A DNA stretch of 64,000 nucleotides. Origin: Parascedosporium putredinis (lineage: Eukaryota; Ascomycota; Sordariomycetes; Microascales; Microascaceae). The notes under the pieces are model-generated. The model saw only the letters and a list, made by a program, of their open reading frames with translations, did not search any database and had not been told where the DNA came from. Where the stretch lies: positions 4,030,001 through 4,094,000 of the forward strand of contig CASHTG010000012.1 in the NCBI GenBank assembly GCA_949357655.1, written 5' to 3'. Of this stretch, positions 1-11,897 are shown in pieces; position 1 is the first letter of the stretch; each line of letters starts with the position of its first letter. The position numbers were made by a program, and so were the translations under genes.

Positions 1-3000
1 TTGTTAACAACCCGAAATGCAGCATAACGATTAGGACATAATATGAGGGGTGGTGCTTCTTCAATGGACACGACACAGCCAAAGAAAACTTGTTTGGCCT
101 AGACGGGGCTTCGAATATCTTATCCGGGAGGAGGACGCGTTACGCGCCAACCACCCCCAGCCTTGTCTTCGCTCTTTATATTTAGGGGAATAAGAAAAGA
201 TCCCGGCAATGCAGGGGCCAGAAGAGTCAGAGGAAAATGATGGCTTCAGATTCCCAAGCATCAGATGGTTGTCAAACATCGCGTGGGATCTTAGTTGCCT
301 TGTCTGCCCTGAATCGTGCTGTGGCTTGACGTTGCTTCTTGCTCAGGTCGTGTTGAACACGAACTTGCGAGCTAGCTATATCTGGAATAGTGTATGCCAC
401 CCCTTGGCCAAAGTGGCTGACCCCTGTCGATGATGATTGGTGTTGGCGGAGACAACGTCCCAGGGATGCATATCATTCAAGAGAAAGCAAATCTTTCAAT
501 TTGAGATCTGTATCAGAGGGAAGAGAGAGGCGTTTGGGTGGCGGCGGAGACATGAATTTTCCTTGCCTTCTCGAGTTCTCCATGGTTGAAGGGAGGAAGC
601 GTGATCGAATTTTCAGATGCTGTGGCGCCGGCTGCCTTGTCAGAAGTGCTATAATAATGCCCACGCCATGGCATTGTGAGGTGCATGTTGCAGGATCGAT
701 CGATTGGTTGGTACACAGGTACGACCGGATGATCTGACAAGACGAAGCCACTCGAAACGCGGATACTTTGGGGCGCAAACATTTTGGACGATGCGGATCA
801 ATACTAGAGGCACGCATCAATGGATCGTGTTTGGGTTGCCGAGACAAAGCGCGGCAGCCTGCAGGGAGGGAGGCACGCACGCATAAGCAGGAGTACAGGA
901 AGCACGTTCACAAGAGATGGGAAAGGGGGAGGAAGAAGAAGAAAAGTGAGTATACAAAATGAAACGAAAGTACGTGGGAAACATTGAGAGACAATGGGAA
1001 ACAATGAAGAAAAAGGAAAACGAAGAAAATTTGTCTGCTTCCTATATCGAAGATTTGAAGGCTCGAACTCTGTCAAGTCAGATCATGTTCGAGAGCGCGG
1101 CTCTACCTTGAGCCTTGTCTCTTTAGCCTCCCTCATGATCAAGTTGGCGTTGCAAGGAGCAAAGGGGTCGGAGGGTGGACGGTGCTGGACGATGATATGA
1201 TGAAGGGGTGCGGGGGCGTGTGCGTGGCTGGGGGAGGCGCGTTCTAGATGATTTGGATCCCTTTCTTCCTCTTGTGTTTTCCTTCACGTTCTCGCACGCT
1301 CCCTCACACTCCCTCACGCTCCCTCACGGTTTCGCACGCCCTCTCCCTCCTCTCTCTCGACATGTCCCGATCCCTTTCGTCATTGCCAGCGATCGACCAC
1401 GTCCACCGGGAGGACATTTTCCTTTTCCCGTCGAACGCCAAGATGGGTTGCGAGGCAGTCCGCGACCATGGGTACATGGAAGACTTTTCAAACGTCCCTT
1501 CACCTCCACGCTTCAATGTTGACTATCCAGGGTTTTCCGTCCGATCGGGAAAACCGCACTTGTGCGACTCATTCATCTGACTGTGATCAGGGAATTCCCC
1601 ACCCTGCGGTTCCACCCATATTGGGCATCCACAATCCGCATCACGCCAGATCTTGGGCGGTTCGGAATGCCTAACGAAAGAAAAGCAAGCCCAAGGGGAA
1701 CTAAGGGAGATGTTGCCTGAGTAGTGTGCTGGGATAGTCTGCTATAGCCTGGACCCGCTACGCTTTGTGCGAGATGCACACGCCTCTGGAACCCTCCGTG
1801 AACTCAAGAGGCGGATGGATCCTGTCACGTCTAGAATGACATCAGGGGCTTTGGTCGAGGCTTCAGTCGTTGGACCCGATCGGCCTCATTTTAATTCGAT
1901 CCAGTCTCCCTTCCCGTCTCTTTGCTACTAAAAAGACATGGGAGCGAACCCGCGAGTTTTGCATGATATGTATCTTTTGATTATTTTTTTCTTCTTTCGC
2001 TTTCCTTCTTTCACCATGAGCCGCGACTGCAAAACCCCAGTTGAGGCCCGTCACCTTTACCAGTGGCGCACCGTCTTGCCTGAAGGCTGGCATCCCCCGG
2101 GAGTAAAGAGGCGCCACCGGCAGCGGCGTAGCTCTGCCTTGATTCTTCGCCCCGTCCGTCCCCCATCCCGTCCCTGTTTTTCAGCTTTACTAGTCCCCCT
2201 TGCCCCGGCCGGCCCTAGGGAAAATAGGCTCGAATCTAAATTAGAGCTATTCCCAAGAAAACAACTTGACGTGCCCGAGAGCTTCTACACGACGATGGCC
2301 CAGTCTTGGCGTGGTAAGTGTTCATCAAACCTCAGCTTCGGGGTGGACGGCCGGCGCCAGCGTCCCTCTTAGTGAGATGGGGCTGCGACTGGCCTGTCGG
2401 GTCCAACGCAGCGTGCATTCCACCTGGCCTAGTGAAACGGGGCGCCTGTTAGTAGATTTCTGGTGGGATATGTCAGGTCCGAACCCTAAACGGCATCAAC
2501 CAGCGGGATGGGTGTGGTGTGTCATACTGCTCGTAATCGATGCCAGTTTATTTCGGGCCACCACGCCCGCCCTACACGCACCGAGCACAGATCCTGGATG
2601 GATCCATGGATAGATTCGTTGACGAGGAGGGTCCTAGAGACCCAAGCTCCCCGTTCCTCCCTTCCCGCCCTCCTCCATTCTCTACATGCAGCCAATGGCT
2701 CGTTGCTTGGTAGACTTGCTTCTCCCTCGTGCACCTACCCCATGCTTCCAAAGTTCCATCATTAATAGCTCGTCCATTCCCTTTCCTCGACGTCTTTCGA
2801 TATCAGAAGTGCCTGCCCTCTGAGATCAACTGTCCAACGCTCTCACACTACAGGGGAAAAGAAAAACCACGTGGGTACTTTTGTCCCATCTCTGCGGGCC
2901 AATGACCTCCCTGTTGTAGCGTCCTCCTCCCACTCGCTTCCTTTACTCCATTCTCTCTTCCTTCTACGATTCTATTTTTCTCTCATATTTGCGTCAGCCA

Positions 3001-3029
3001 TCCGTTGCCTGCCCACCTCATAAGAAACG
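1..3029. other. Intergenic, no gene recognised
   Basis: I see no convincing coding region on either strand: open frames are short, overlap one another and show no family resemblance. A 10-bp unit of the form CTCCCTCACR is repeated about three times near 1298-1328 inside a pyrimidine-rich patch. The last 150 bases are pyrimidine-rich and look like the leader of the monooxygenase gene that starts at 3030. Confidence 0.6.
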
Positions 3030-5334
3030 ATGCCCAAGCCCCGTTTACCGACTGTGGCCGTTATTGGTCTCGGTAAGTTAACAACACGCCCAACTATGCG
3101 TTTATTCCTTGTTTTATATAGAGCCTCACTGCTCAATGTCACTTCCATTTCCTCCCCGCGGAGGTCCAGGTCTTCTACCATTTCCATCTATCTCCGCGCC
3201 CACTTTCGATGGGTCCGTGGCTCAGTAGTTGAGGTCAGCCCTGACCCCCTCATCGCTCCGTGGGTGGTCTAGGCGTTGACTATGTCTTGTATCCGGTTGA
3301 TCATTCTCTTGCCTTGACAACGAGAGAGGTGGTTTCAAGATGATATCATGGTCTCCTCAGACTAACATACCATAGGAGCTTTTGGTCTTGTCGCTACCAA
3401 GAATCTTGTCGAAGAAGGATTTGATGTCACCGCCTTTGACCGGAACCCGTATATAGGCGGCCTCTGGCGGTATACAACGGACAATAGGACCTCCGTCCTC
3501 CCTTGTAAGCATATTCTACCGCCTCCCGAATACAGAGTGCCATGCAGTTTTCATATTTTGCTTCTTCTCTAACATAATAGTAGCTACTGTAGCCAACGTT
3601 TCGAAAGAGCGGGTGAGTTGCCTATCTAGTCGGCTTCTTATTCGGCCGTCAACTGACATGCGGACATTAGGGATGCTTCACCGACTTTCCCTTCCCGCTA
3701 GGTAAGAAATTTCTTTTGCCACCCTCCTTGCTTGCCTAACAACAACTAAGTCGTATTCTTTCCATCCATCTTTAGGCGGGTCTGATTTCCTTGCGCTCGG
3801 GAAGTGATAGAATATCTCGAGGCATACGCAGACCACTTTAACCTTCGATCGAGGTTCCGCCTCAACACATCGATAAAACGGATACGTCGTGATAGGCGGA
3901 AACACGGCTGGCGAATTGTGCTAGAGGGCACGGGCGAAATCCTCTTTTTGACAAAGTCGTCATCAGCACAGGCGTCAACAACATTCCCTCCATCCCAAAG
4001 ATCAAGGGCGTTCAAAAGTTTCGGGGCGAGAGGATACACTCCCAGGACTACAAATGGCACGTAACATTCGATAGGGGGGCATTTCTTGTGCAACGGAAGA
4101 CGCGATGCGGGGACTCATCTTGCTAACTGGTTTTTCTCACCCTGCAGCCCGGACCGTTTCAAAGGCAAAAGAGTTCTAGTGGTTGGCTTAGGAAACTCTG
4201 GAGGTGATACAGCAACATCACTTGTCGGATGTGCATCGAAGATTTATGTCTCACATCGAGCGGGCGCCTACGTTGTTCGTATACCCATATCCGCCACTTA
4301 CCTACCTACCTGCTACTTCCTTCCTTCCTTTGCCTTGCCCACGAGCCTGTGATCCCGACATCTGAAACAAATTTCACTAACTCGCATGGATAGATACCCC
4401 GCTACGTAGACGGGAAGCCCTTTGACCATGTTCTCACTCTTCGCTTCGAGAGGCTCAGAGCCACCTGCGAGAAGCTATTTCCCGAACTCACCGCTCGCTT
4501 CTTCGATAGATTTGCCCAGGACATGCAGGACAGGAGCTTCACAATCAAGTCGGAGTGGGGCCTATCGCCTGCACCGTCCCTCAAATTTTCCATTCCCGTC
4601 ATTGCAGACTCCTTGATCGAGCACTTGGAAGCCGGGAATATGGAATCGGTGTCCGGGGTGAGCGAGTTTGTCGGGCCAGATCGGGTGCTTCTCGACGACG
4701 GCAAAGTACTAGAGGTTGATGACGTCATCTGGTGTACCGGATACCAGGCCGATTTTAGTTGTCTCGATCGGTGCATTGACCCTACCGCGGGGAATACCTC
4801 GGCGTGGGATCAACTTCCCGGATCCAGAAGCCGACCACTTCCCCGGCTGTACCAGAATATATTTTCCTGCAATACCCGGACTCGCTCGCCTTTATCGGGT
4901 ACGTGGCCCTCCCCGCGCCCGCGTTCCTGACCCATGATCTCGCATCCATGGCGCTCGCGCAGGTGTGGAAGGGCAACTCCAAGCTCCCGAGCCGGAAGAA
5001 GATGGAAAAGGCGGTCGATGATCACCAGCAGTGGATTTGCGACCTGGCCCGGCGAGGGAGGACGCACCCCGCCTGGGTCAACTGGCCGCAGTGGACGGCG
5101 TGGGTCAACGAGGCCGCGGGGACGGGGCTCAAGGACCACCTCGGTTGGGGGCTGAAGGGCTTGAATTTCTGGCGGAGGGACCGCAAACTGTGCGGGCTCC
5201 TCATGGACGGCATGTATAGCCCGCACGTGTTTAGGCTGTTCGAGACGGGGAAGAGGACTCCCTGGGAGGCTGCGCGGGAAACTATCCTCCAGGTGAACGA
5301 GCGTGTTGCGGCGAGGAGCGCACGGACGAAGTGA
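3030..5334 (+). CDS. Flavin-containing monooxygenase (FMO-like), seven exons
   Basis: A predicted FAD/NADPH monooxygenase that would oxygenate a soft nucleophile (N or S) or act in a secondary pathway; the substrate cannot be read from sequence. Exons read as 3030-3072, 3376-3504, 3584-3612, 3671-3701, 3776-4060, 4148-4274 and 4394-5334, giving about 528 residues, normal for fungal FMOs. Visible motifs in order: the N-terminal FAD Rossmann GLGAFG (about residue 13; usually GAGPSG), the class B fingerprint FRGERIHSQDY (FxGxxxHxxxY), the NADPH motif GLGNSGGD, and the C-terminal WCTGY. The frame breaks near 3790, 3931 (AAA) and 4862-4865 (TTTT), each repaired by one extra base. The phase at the exon 5/6 junction is uncertain. 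No biosynthetic neighbours accompany it. Confidence 0.88.
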
Positions 5335-6904
5335 TGAAAAGGTGTGTGGTCGTTGGCATGGATGTTTTTTTGGGGGTGGCTCTTTGGATATGTAATGTTA
5401 GTATTTCGGATATTTGACGATACCCCAAGTGATTCACGAATGCGTGTAGTCTTTTATTAAACACCGGGCACTTGTTCAAGAAGGTGAAAGTGAAGATGTT
5501 GCCTCGATATCAAGAACAACTGTTTTGCAAAAGTACTTTCGGTCTGACTGGGTGAGTTGGTCCCCTAGCAGCTTCGCTCCAAGGCACGCGCAAGAACGGG
5601 CCAAGGACTTCATGGGGAAAAGCAAGTCTACATCTACGAGATGGGATGCGTGGGTGTGGACCTCGGCGCCTGGTGTTCGCAACTTGGACTCGCCGTACCT
5701 TGGCAAACAGGAACCCCCAATGGAGGTGTAACAAGAGTGTGAGGACGATTCTCCAATGGAGGTGTAGCAAGAATGTGAGGACGATTCTCCACGTCGGCGA
5801 GACAGAGAGGGGAACCTGAGGCCCAGGCAGGGACCCGAGAATCTGGTCACGGCTAATCTGGTCGCGGATATAATCGGAGGGAGCCGGGCATGCTTATCTG
5901 GTCATATCTGACTGATGGGTCGGTTTCCTTGCCGGGGCTGGAAGGTCGTACAAAGGGGCGGGAAAAAGGGCAGGGATGGGCTAGGCCGAAAGTAGTCTTG
6001 AATAAAGGCACCAAAGAACCCTGAGGGGGAGGGCCTATTGAGAGAAGTACCAATGCTTGTGGAACACAGCGGCCAATAACAAAGGGTTCGTGCCTACCGA
6101 GATCCCTGATTGTTTGCTTTTCAAATCGGTGTTTGCGTAGCTAGCTGAGTTGACGGGGTCGACACGGCGAGGAGGTATTTCTTGGAGAAAGCTAAACCCC
6201 GGATCTATACCTACATGTATACCCTTGATCTCAGCCCTCTTGGCGCCCATGTGTGGAGGCGACGCATTCGTCTTGTCAGCGGGTGAAGATCGATAGATCG
6301 GTCGCGCGGAATAGCGACGGAAATGGACCCGATGTCGTTTTAAAGCAAGCTGTAGGTTACCTCATACGAGAGCGAGATAATGAGAGGAAACGGAAGAAAA
6401 TTCTCCCTTTCTTGACATGATGTGCCGACTTTTGAAATTATCCGGCTCACATGCGTAGTCTTTGTTGTGTGCCAGGGGTGTTGAAGGCAGGCTTTCGGCT
6501 ATTGCACCTTACGCGCCTGTGTATCCCTACATGTATAAGTAATTGGCTCGCTTCAGCCCCATACGCTATTGACATCTCCCTAGGGACATCATTAGAGGCC
6601 TGTTCGCTCTCATTGAACTAGCAATGTGTGGGGGAGAATGAGGCTTCCCTCACCCTTCGCTCCCTTATACTTTTGGGGATGGGGATACACATAATAAGTC
6701 GAACCTCCGCACCTGACGCCTAGATCATGAATGCGGTGGGCTTCCTGTCCTTACCACTTCCCCTCTGCACGCGAACTCAACGAGTACGATACGATAAGCG
6801 GAGGTTTTACGCTTAACTGTGGCCGACTATTCCAACACCCCTTCAGCGGATCTTTACGTGACTTGTTTCCCCCTTCCTTATGGGCTGAGGATGAAGCTTC
6901 AACC
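5335..6904. other. Intergenic, 3' flank of FMO and upstream of membrane-protein gene
   Basis: No gene recognised. It holds a two-copy 36-bp direct repeat (separate entry) and a cytosine/thymine-poor stretch with no clear signals. Stops occur frequently in all frames. Confidence 0.5.
5717..5788. repeat. 36-bp direct tandem repeat, two copies
   Basis: Copy 1 is 5717-5752 and copy 2 is 5753-5788. They begin with CCAATGGAGGTGTA and differ at two positions (A/G after GTGTA and G/A in AAGAGTG/AAGAATG). Not associated with a recognisable gene. Confidence 0.85.
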
Positions 6905-8026
6905 ATGGTATCTCCGCCACTGGCCATAAAATTGCGGCCGGCGCGCTCTTGGATTCTGTGTGTCCTTCTGCTCCAAGCCAACCTTGTGCTTGGGCTTCGT
7001 TTCGCCCCGGATCCCTTTGCGAGAGGTATTGTGCAGGCCCAGCCGTCGACGACAAAGTAGTCAATACCGCGGACAGCGGACAGAGAATATGTTCAGACGA
7101 GGACTTTGACGGGACTTTGGTCGGGCGAAGAGTGAAGGAGTGCATCAGCTGCTTGCGGAACAGCGATTATGTCAAGGGCGACGAGGATGACCTTTCCGCC
7201 CTCATCTGTGAGGCTTTCTTTCTTTATTAATGGCTGCTCAAAGTGAGCAGGAAGCCCGTGCTAATAGACGATGTTACTCTTCGTTAGACAACGTTCGATC
7301 CACGCTCATGGGTTGTTTGGTCTCTGACATCCGAGGGTTACCGCCACTGCTGCTGAATGAGTGGTTTAGCAGCAGCACTCTTTGCGATAATCTCCGATTC
7401 GACCTGGGGTTCGCCAGCATGGGTTCAACAGCCTCAACGAACCAATATGCGGATTGCCCTGAGGAAAATGGTGTGGATGCAGCCCAAGCACAGAAATGTG
7501 TGGGGATTCTCAAGCAGGATGGATACAACTACTTGTCGAACTGTATGGAAGCAAAAGAAACCCCCGCCCCTGAAACGGTAATGTCATGATGAAAACTAAC
7601 CAGGTATATTGTTGATACTCAGATATCAATCTTTTGGTCGAGGCATGTACCCAAAAGCCTGAAACACACTCGTCTCCTGGCGCAGTAAGACCAGACCCCT
7701 TTGAACAATCTGAAGCGGAAAACGACTCCGCATCAACCGGCCAAGATGACACAACCCCCGAGTCAGAAGAAGACCTTCGACCAAAATTCCCACGTGGGGG
7801 CATCATAGGGATCATAGTTGGTGTGGCTGGGCTCTTTGGCCTGGCCGCTGCGCTCTTCATGGTCTACTTTCGCAACGAAAGAAAGTATTACAAGGACCGG
7901 CGGCAAGGGAGAGCGCCTGGGCTCGGCGACGGGTTATGTACTGGCAGATGCCGCATACAGATTGGCCACCGAAGCAGAACGCGGCAGCGAGGCGGACAAT
8001 ATCGGATGGTCTCTTTCACTAGGTAG
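6905..8026 (+). CDS. Secreted Cys-containing single-pass membrane protein, function unknown
   Basis: Three exons: 6905-7207, 7288-7542 and 7623-8026, about 320 residues; both introns are GT-AG and restore reading across conserved-looking blocks. The chain starts with a signal peptide (WILCVLLLQANLVLG). A luminal/extracellular domain with spaced cysteines follows, in two similar blocks (CERYCAG...CISCLR and CP...KCVGIL...EAC). Next come an acidic Ser/Pro/Glu linker, one hydrophobic helix (GIIGIIVGVAGLFGLAAALF, about 7803-7862) and a basic tail. From memory it resembles a broad family of fungal membrane-anchored Cys-rich proteins with no assigned function. A one-base break at the CCC run 7013-7015 separates signal peptide and domain. 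The tail frame after 7895 is uncertain: an alternative frame stays open to 8039. It faces the next gene tail to tail. Confidence 0.7.
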
Positions 8027-8342
8027 TGGCTGTAGCTGAACTGGTGCAGCGTTGTGGTACCAGTATCAACTTCAAATTGATGTCAAATGGAGGTTACGGG
8101 CTTGTCGTGTAGAGTATCCACGCACATATAACAAACCACTAAGGAAGGAAGCCAACAATATTGGGAGGTCATTGTCATTATATTCTTTTCCTTCTAGCCT
8201 TGGTCCAATGATGTACCTGGGGCTATGTGTGTGCATTTATTGTAGTTGCATGTATTAAGAGGCTGTTGGGGTAGGTGATCAAGGTATGGGCTGTTTGGTT
8301 CTGTATCAGAAATTGTAATGTCTCATGTTGCTTCCATGTTGT

Positions 8343-9283
8343 CTACTTGAGCACTTTTGGGGCTGGTACCAAACTCGGTGGCACCGTAGAGGGCCCGGAT
8401 GCTCTCTGGCTTACTCGCATCATCATCTCTTCTTCCCTCTCCTGCCTCTTTCTGCTTCGATAACAACAACAGCAGCATACTATACAGGAGAGCAGACCTA
8501 CACCAGCGATGGTGGGCAAGCCAATCAAGAGGAAGTATATCCAGGGGCCCCAATGGATGGCATCCTCATTTTTGTTGGAGAGGCAGAGCGCCGTGGGCTT
8601 GGTGCCTGGTACCCACGTTGCGATGTACGGGTCTTCCCACCCCTTGGCCGTGCAGGTCAGGGCAGGAGGCGGGGGCGAGAGCGTCGAGACATCGGACGCT
8701 TCCCAGGATATTAACCAGGCAGGGCGAATCAGCGTGGCATCCTCGGATGACCCAGTCTCCCGAAATTCGGTCGTTGTCGCCGTCGACTGCTCGTCCGCCG
8801 TTGTCCGGCTATCGGTAGTTACGGTGGGGAGGGGTGTCTTAAAGCAGGCACCACGCCCGGTGCCTTCTGGTTGGAGTTCTCCAACCGGGAATCCCAGCTT
8901 GTGCCCACTGGAGGGTGCGATTAAGGATTGCGTAGTTAGTCTTGTGCGCGTCCTTCAACCTAGCAAGATCCGTGTATCTACACGTGTACGGCGAACTAAC
9001 CTGGGGCAGCAGTGGGCTACCGATACGGACGTAGCAATGGTTACTAGGTGATATGCCGTCCAGCCAGCTGGACACACAGCCGGACTGAAACGGAGCCGAT
9101 TCTCGGGTGACTCCCGATCCCAGCCCGAAGGTTGGCACGCCGAGTATCGATCGTTGGATTGGTCCGGAACCTGCACGATAGTAGTGGTATTGACGCCCTG
9201 GAATTCACCTACCCAGGTCCTTGTGGTGAGGGAAAGTTGGTGCACGATGGCGCATACTCAAAGGGCGTTGTTAGAGCCGCCAT
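8343..9283 (-). CDS. Cys-rich single-pass membrane protein with CCCCC juxtamembrane motif
   Basis: Two exons on the minus strand: 9283-9001 and 8907-8343, about 282 residues. The intron has a GTTAGT donor, a GACTAAC branch site and a CTCCAG acceptor, and joins within a CCPSG motif. The N-terminal half carries the pattern seen in many fungal cell-surface proteins of unknown role: PSCTNF, then ACQPSGWD, then FSPAVCPAGWTAY, then CCPSG. A Thr/Ser-rich linker follows, then an IRPAWLISWEASD block, a hydrophobic helix (WIYFLLIGLPTIAGVGLLSC, about 8553-8494), five consecutive cysteines and a charged RSRKRQEREEE tail. The cysteine row next to the membrane suggests palmitoylation (inference). No N-terminal signal peptide is seen from the ATG at 9283. 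A GGG run at 9230-9232 appears one base short; the rest is uninterrupted. Confidence 0.72.
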
Positions 9284-10333
9284 TTCAAGACTGAGGACAC
9301 CAAGAGAGAAGGGGAAGGAGGATCGGTATGCTTAGCCGTGGAAACTAGACGTTTTCTTTTCCAAACTTTGGGAGAGGACGCAAGAGATGCAATATGAAGG
9401 CACAGGAGATGGAGTTCGGCCAATGGAAAGGACCAGTGCTAGGTGTCAAAGCCGATCGGCGCGCACGCCAAGTAAATACTCGACGACTGCGTTGAACGTG
9501 ATTCAGAAGTAGGGAACTATGTTATCGGGGCGTGTGTATAGGGATGTATGCGTGTCTGTAAGTGTGTGTGTGTGTGTAGATAAATGTAACGCCCACATCT
9601 ATCTATGGATGGATATGTCTGTGGCTGAGGCCCTCGTCAAACCGTGGCGGGGTTCCATACGAGTGTCGACCCAGCAAACGCAACAAGGTAATGAACCGCA
9701 GGCTGGAGAATACATATGTAACGTTCAACTCACAAAGACCTCAGAAAGGCTTCATAAGTAGATATGTGAATATCAGGACCAACAGAAAGTTATAGCCTCA
9801 TCCCATATCCCGTGTGGCACCAGAAGCGGCTGGTAATATCAGTCCCTGACAGTGTTCTCGGGTATATCGCTCGGAGTTGTGGCTGGGTCTGCGGCACAGC
9901 TAGGACCAACAGCCCTATGATATTAAAGCAGTGGGCAAAATATGCAAGACGGCCATTCTAGCCATATTTGCCCTGCATAAATGCGACCCTCAAACACCGT
10001 GCCTTGGTAGTGTTATTGGCTTTCGTGCTAATCGGGCCTGTTGGTTGGGCACGTCAAGTAGACATGAACAAGGAAAACATAGGCATCAATGATGGACGAA
10101 TATTCAATCACATCCACGGATGAATTACATAAAGCTCTTCATCGTTTCTGCTGGTTCCCGGCGATCGGGAAAGATCACAGCTGAGACTATTCAGATGCCA
10201 TGCGGTGGCATATTGGTAGAGTCGAGACAGAGTAGTGCAAAAATCTAAGATTACATGTAGTATAGCAGGGTGGTTGTCTACCGTGCTTGTGGTGCTATTT
10301 GCCTGGACTCGCTCTTGCTATCAAAACTCTCCG
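9284..10333. other. Intergenic
   Basis: No gene recognised. It contains a short (GT)n run at about 9562-9577. It separates the membrane-protein gene from the 3' end of the chitinase relic. Confidence 0.5.
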
Positions 10334-10834
10334 CTATTTATTGATGGCATGAGCCGCTGTCGGTCTTTGGATCATCCGTTCAAGAGGTCGTTGTTGAAAT
10401 GCATCTTCGTAAGAACACCAGATCTCTTCAGCTCCGAACGCGTCTAGCACTACATCTTCAACAAGATTCAGTATCACAATGAGGGAATCAGGTTTCCAAC
10501 AGGCAGAAGTCTTTTTCACGCCAGTATAGAAGAAGGGCCTTGTTAGTTGCCAACTTCCCTCAAGCGCACGTTACCTTGGCGCGCTAGGGCTGGTAGTAGG
10601 TAGCAGATGTCCCAAAGATATCCATCATGATGAATTCTTGGATGTTAGTCCCAATGCCTTGGTTACACCATCCGTTTATATCCTAGGAATCAGCGTAGCA
10701 TGCGCTGTTCTGGAAGTCATGTGGTGTACATGCATGCTCGCGGTTAATGAGTGACTCACAGAAAGCACTTTATATGCACAAGGTCGGTAACCATGACTGG
10801 ATAGCCCCGCCTTCACTGCTGCCGGCTGCTCTAT
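10334..10834 (-). pseudogene. C-terminal exons of a killer-toxin-like class V chitinase, 5' part missing
   Basis: Three exon-like segments read on the minus strand: 10834-10760, 10682-10575 and 10539-10334, separated by GT-AG introns. They encode peptides I recognise from the C-terminal extension found after the GH18 domain in fungal killer-toxin-like (class V, subgroup C) chitinases: DINGWCNQGIGTN, IMMDIFG and EEIWCSYEDAFQQRPLER, ending at a TAG. No GH18, LysM or chitin-binding part lies upstream on this strand. An in-frame TAG at 10584-10586 could be real or caused by a shortened C run next to it. This is either a truncated relic or the displaced tail of the chitinase gene at 11898. The recognition is from memory. 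Confidence 0.5.
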
Positions 10835-11730
10835 CTACACTTCCGCGAACTTGCTTGTTTTGTGTCTGCGCCGCTCGCTTTAGGCGAACTAAATGACTTT
10901 TGGAGACCCAATGATATGGAGGGAAGCGGGTTATCATTTTGCTTTCGATGGGCCTCATCTCTGTTTGCCAAGGCTACTACAGGCCAGTCCCAGCGTCTCG
11001 CGGGTAGGCATGGTCACCTACCTAGTTGTTGGCTATTGCTCTAGACAGCGCCCCATGTATAATGCATTTTGGAAGCGAAGGGGATGGGCTCTCAACTGTC
11101 TCGCGAGGAACCCAAGACCCACCCATCTCCCTCCCTTTCCGAGTATCGCGATGGTGCAGAGCTTGACACGCTCCCTTTATCCCGACCTGCTTTCATAAGC
11201 GAGCACGGGTGCCTGAGCCTTTTGTGTTGGTTCTCATCTCCGCGCTGTGCCTAAGATGAAGTCTCCATCCTGTATAGAGTGAATATCGCAACGGGACTCG
11301 TAGGGCGATCGCACGATGTCTGCTATCTTGAGGAGAATCTGCTCCACACCCACACGCCTCGGCTAGGCTGCGCCGTTATTAGAGGTGCTGTGTTGGTTTG
11401 CCTCCGTCTTTAGAAATGTAAGTTCGCCATATAAAATGAGGGTCTCTGAAGAGTCACGATGTCCCGATCCGAAGGTTGGTCCGGGATACACTGATACATC
11501 CGAGGATAACACGGCCTCTTCTTCCACTTTTCTGTCTTCGCTTCAGTCATGCAAGTACTATAAGTGTTGGGTTGGTTCTTGTTTCCATCTATCATCCTAG
11601 ACATAATGGTCTTGAGGGTCAGAACGGCATATCCTGTCATGAGAGATGAGAACTAGCCTTGCCAGGCAAGAGCAATGATGGAACGATGATCTATCATGTG
11701 GAAAACCAGAGCCTTCACATGGTTCACGTG
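10835..11730. other. Intergenic between chitinase tail relic and chitinase gene
   Basis: No gene recognised. Neither strand shows GH18, LysM or CBM18 motifs here, so the missing 5' part of the relic is not hidden in this stretch. Confidence 0.5.
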
Positions 11731-11738
11731 TATATATA
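11731..11738 (+). promoter_or_regulatory. TATA-like element of the chitinase gene
   Basis: TATATATA lies about 160 bases before the chitinase ATG at 11898. A pyrimidine-rich tract (CTTCCTTCATTTTCTTCTC and onward) follows it, as is typical of fungal transcription start regions. Confidence 0.4.
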
Positions 11739-11897
11739 TCTGGCCTAGACTCCTAAATCTCTTCCTTCATTTTCTTCTCTAGGGCATCCGCAATCTCCTC
11801 ACCGGCCTTCTCTCGTGTATCCACAAGTGCACCGTTAGGTAGTCTCTCGCTTTCAAGCTCTACTCCCTCTCTTATAACCCTTCTTTGAAAAGACACT

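Noticed and set aside
10584..10586. TAG in the chitinase-extension exon as proof of pseudogenisation
   Set aside because: It lies beside a short C run, the error type seen across the window, so it cannot be counted as a true nonsense change; the missing 5' part is the better argument.
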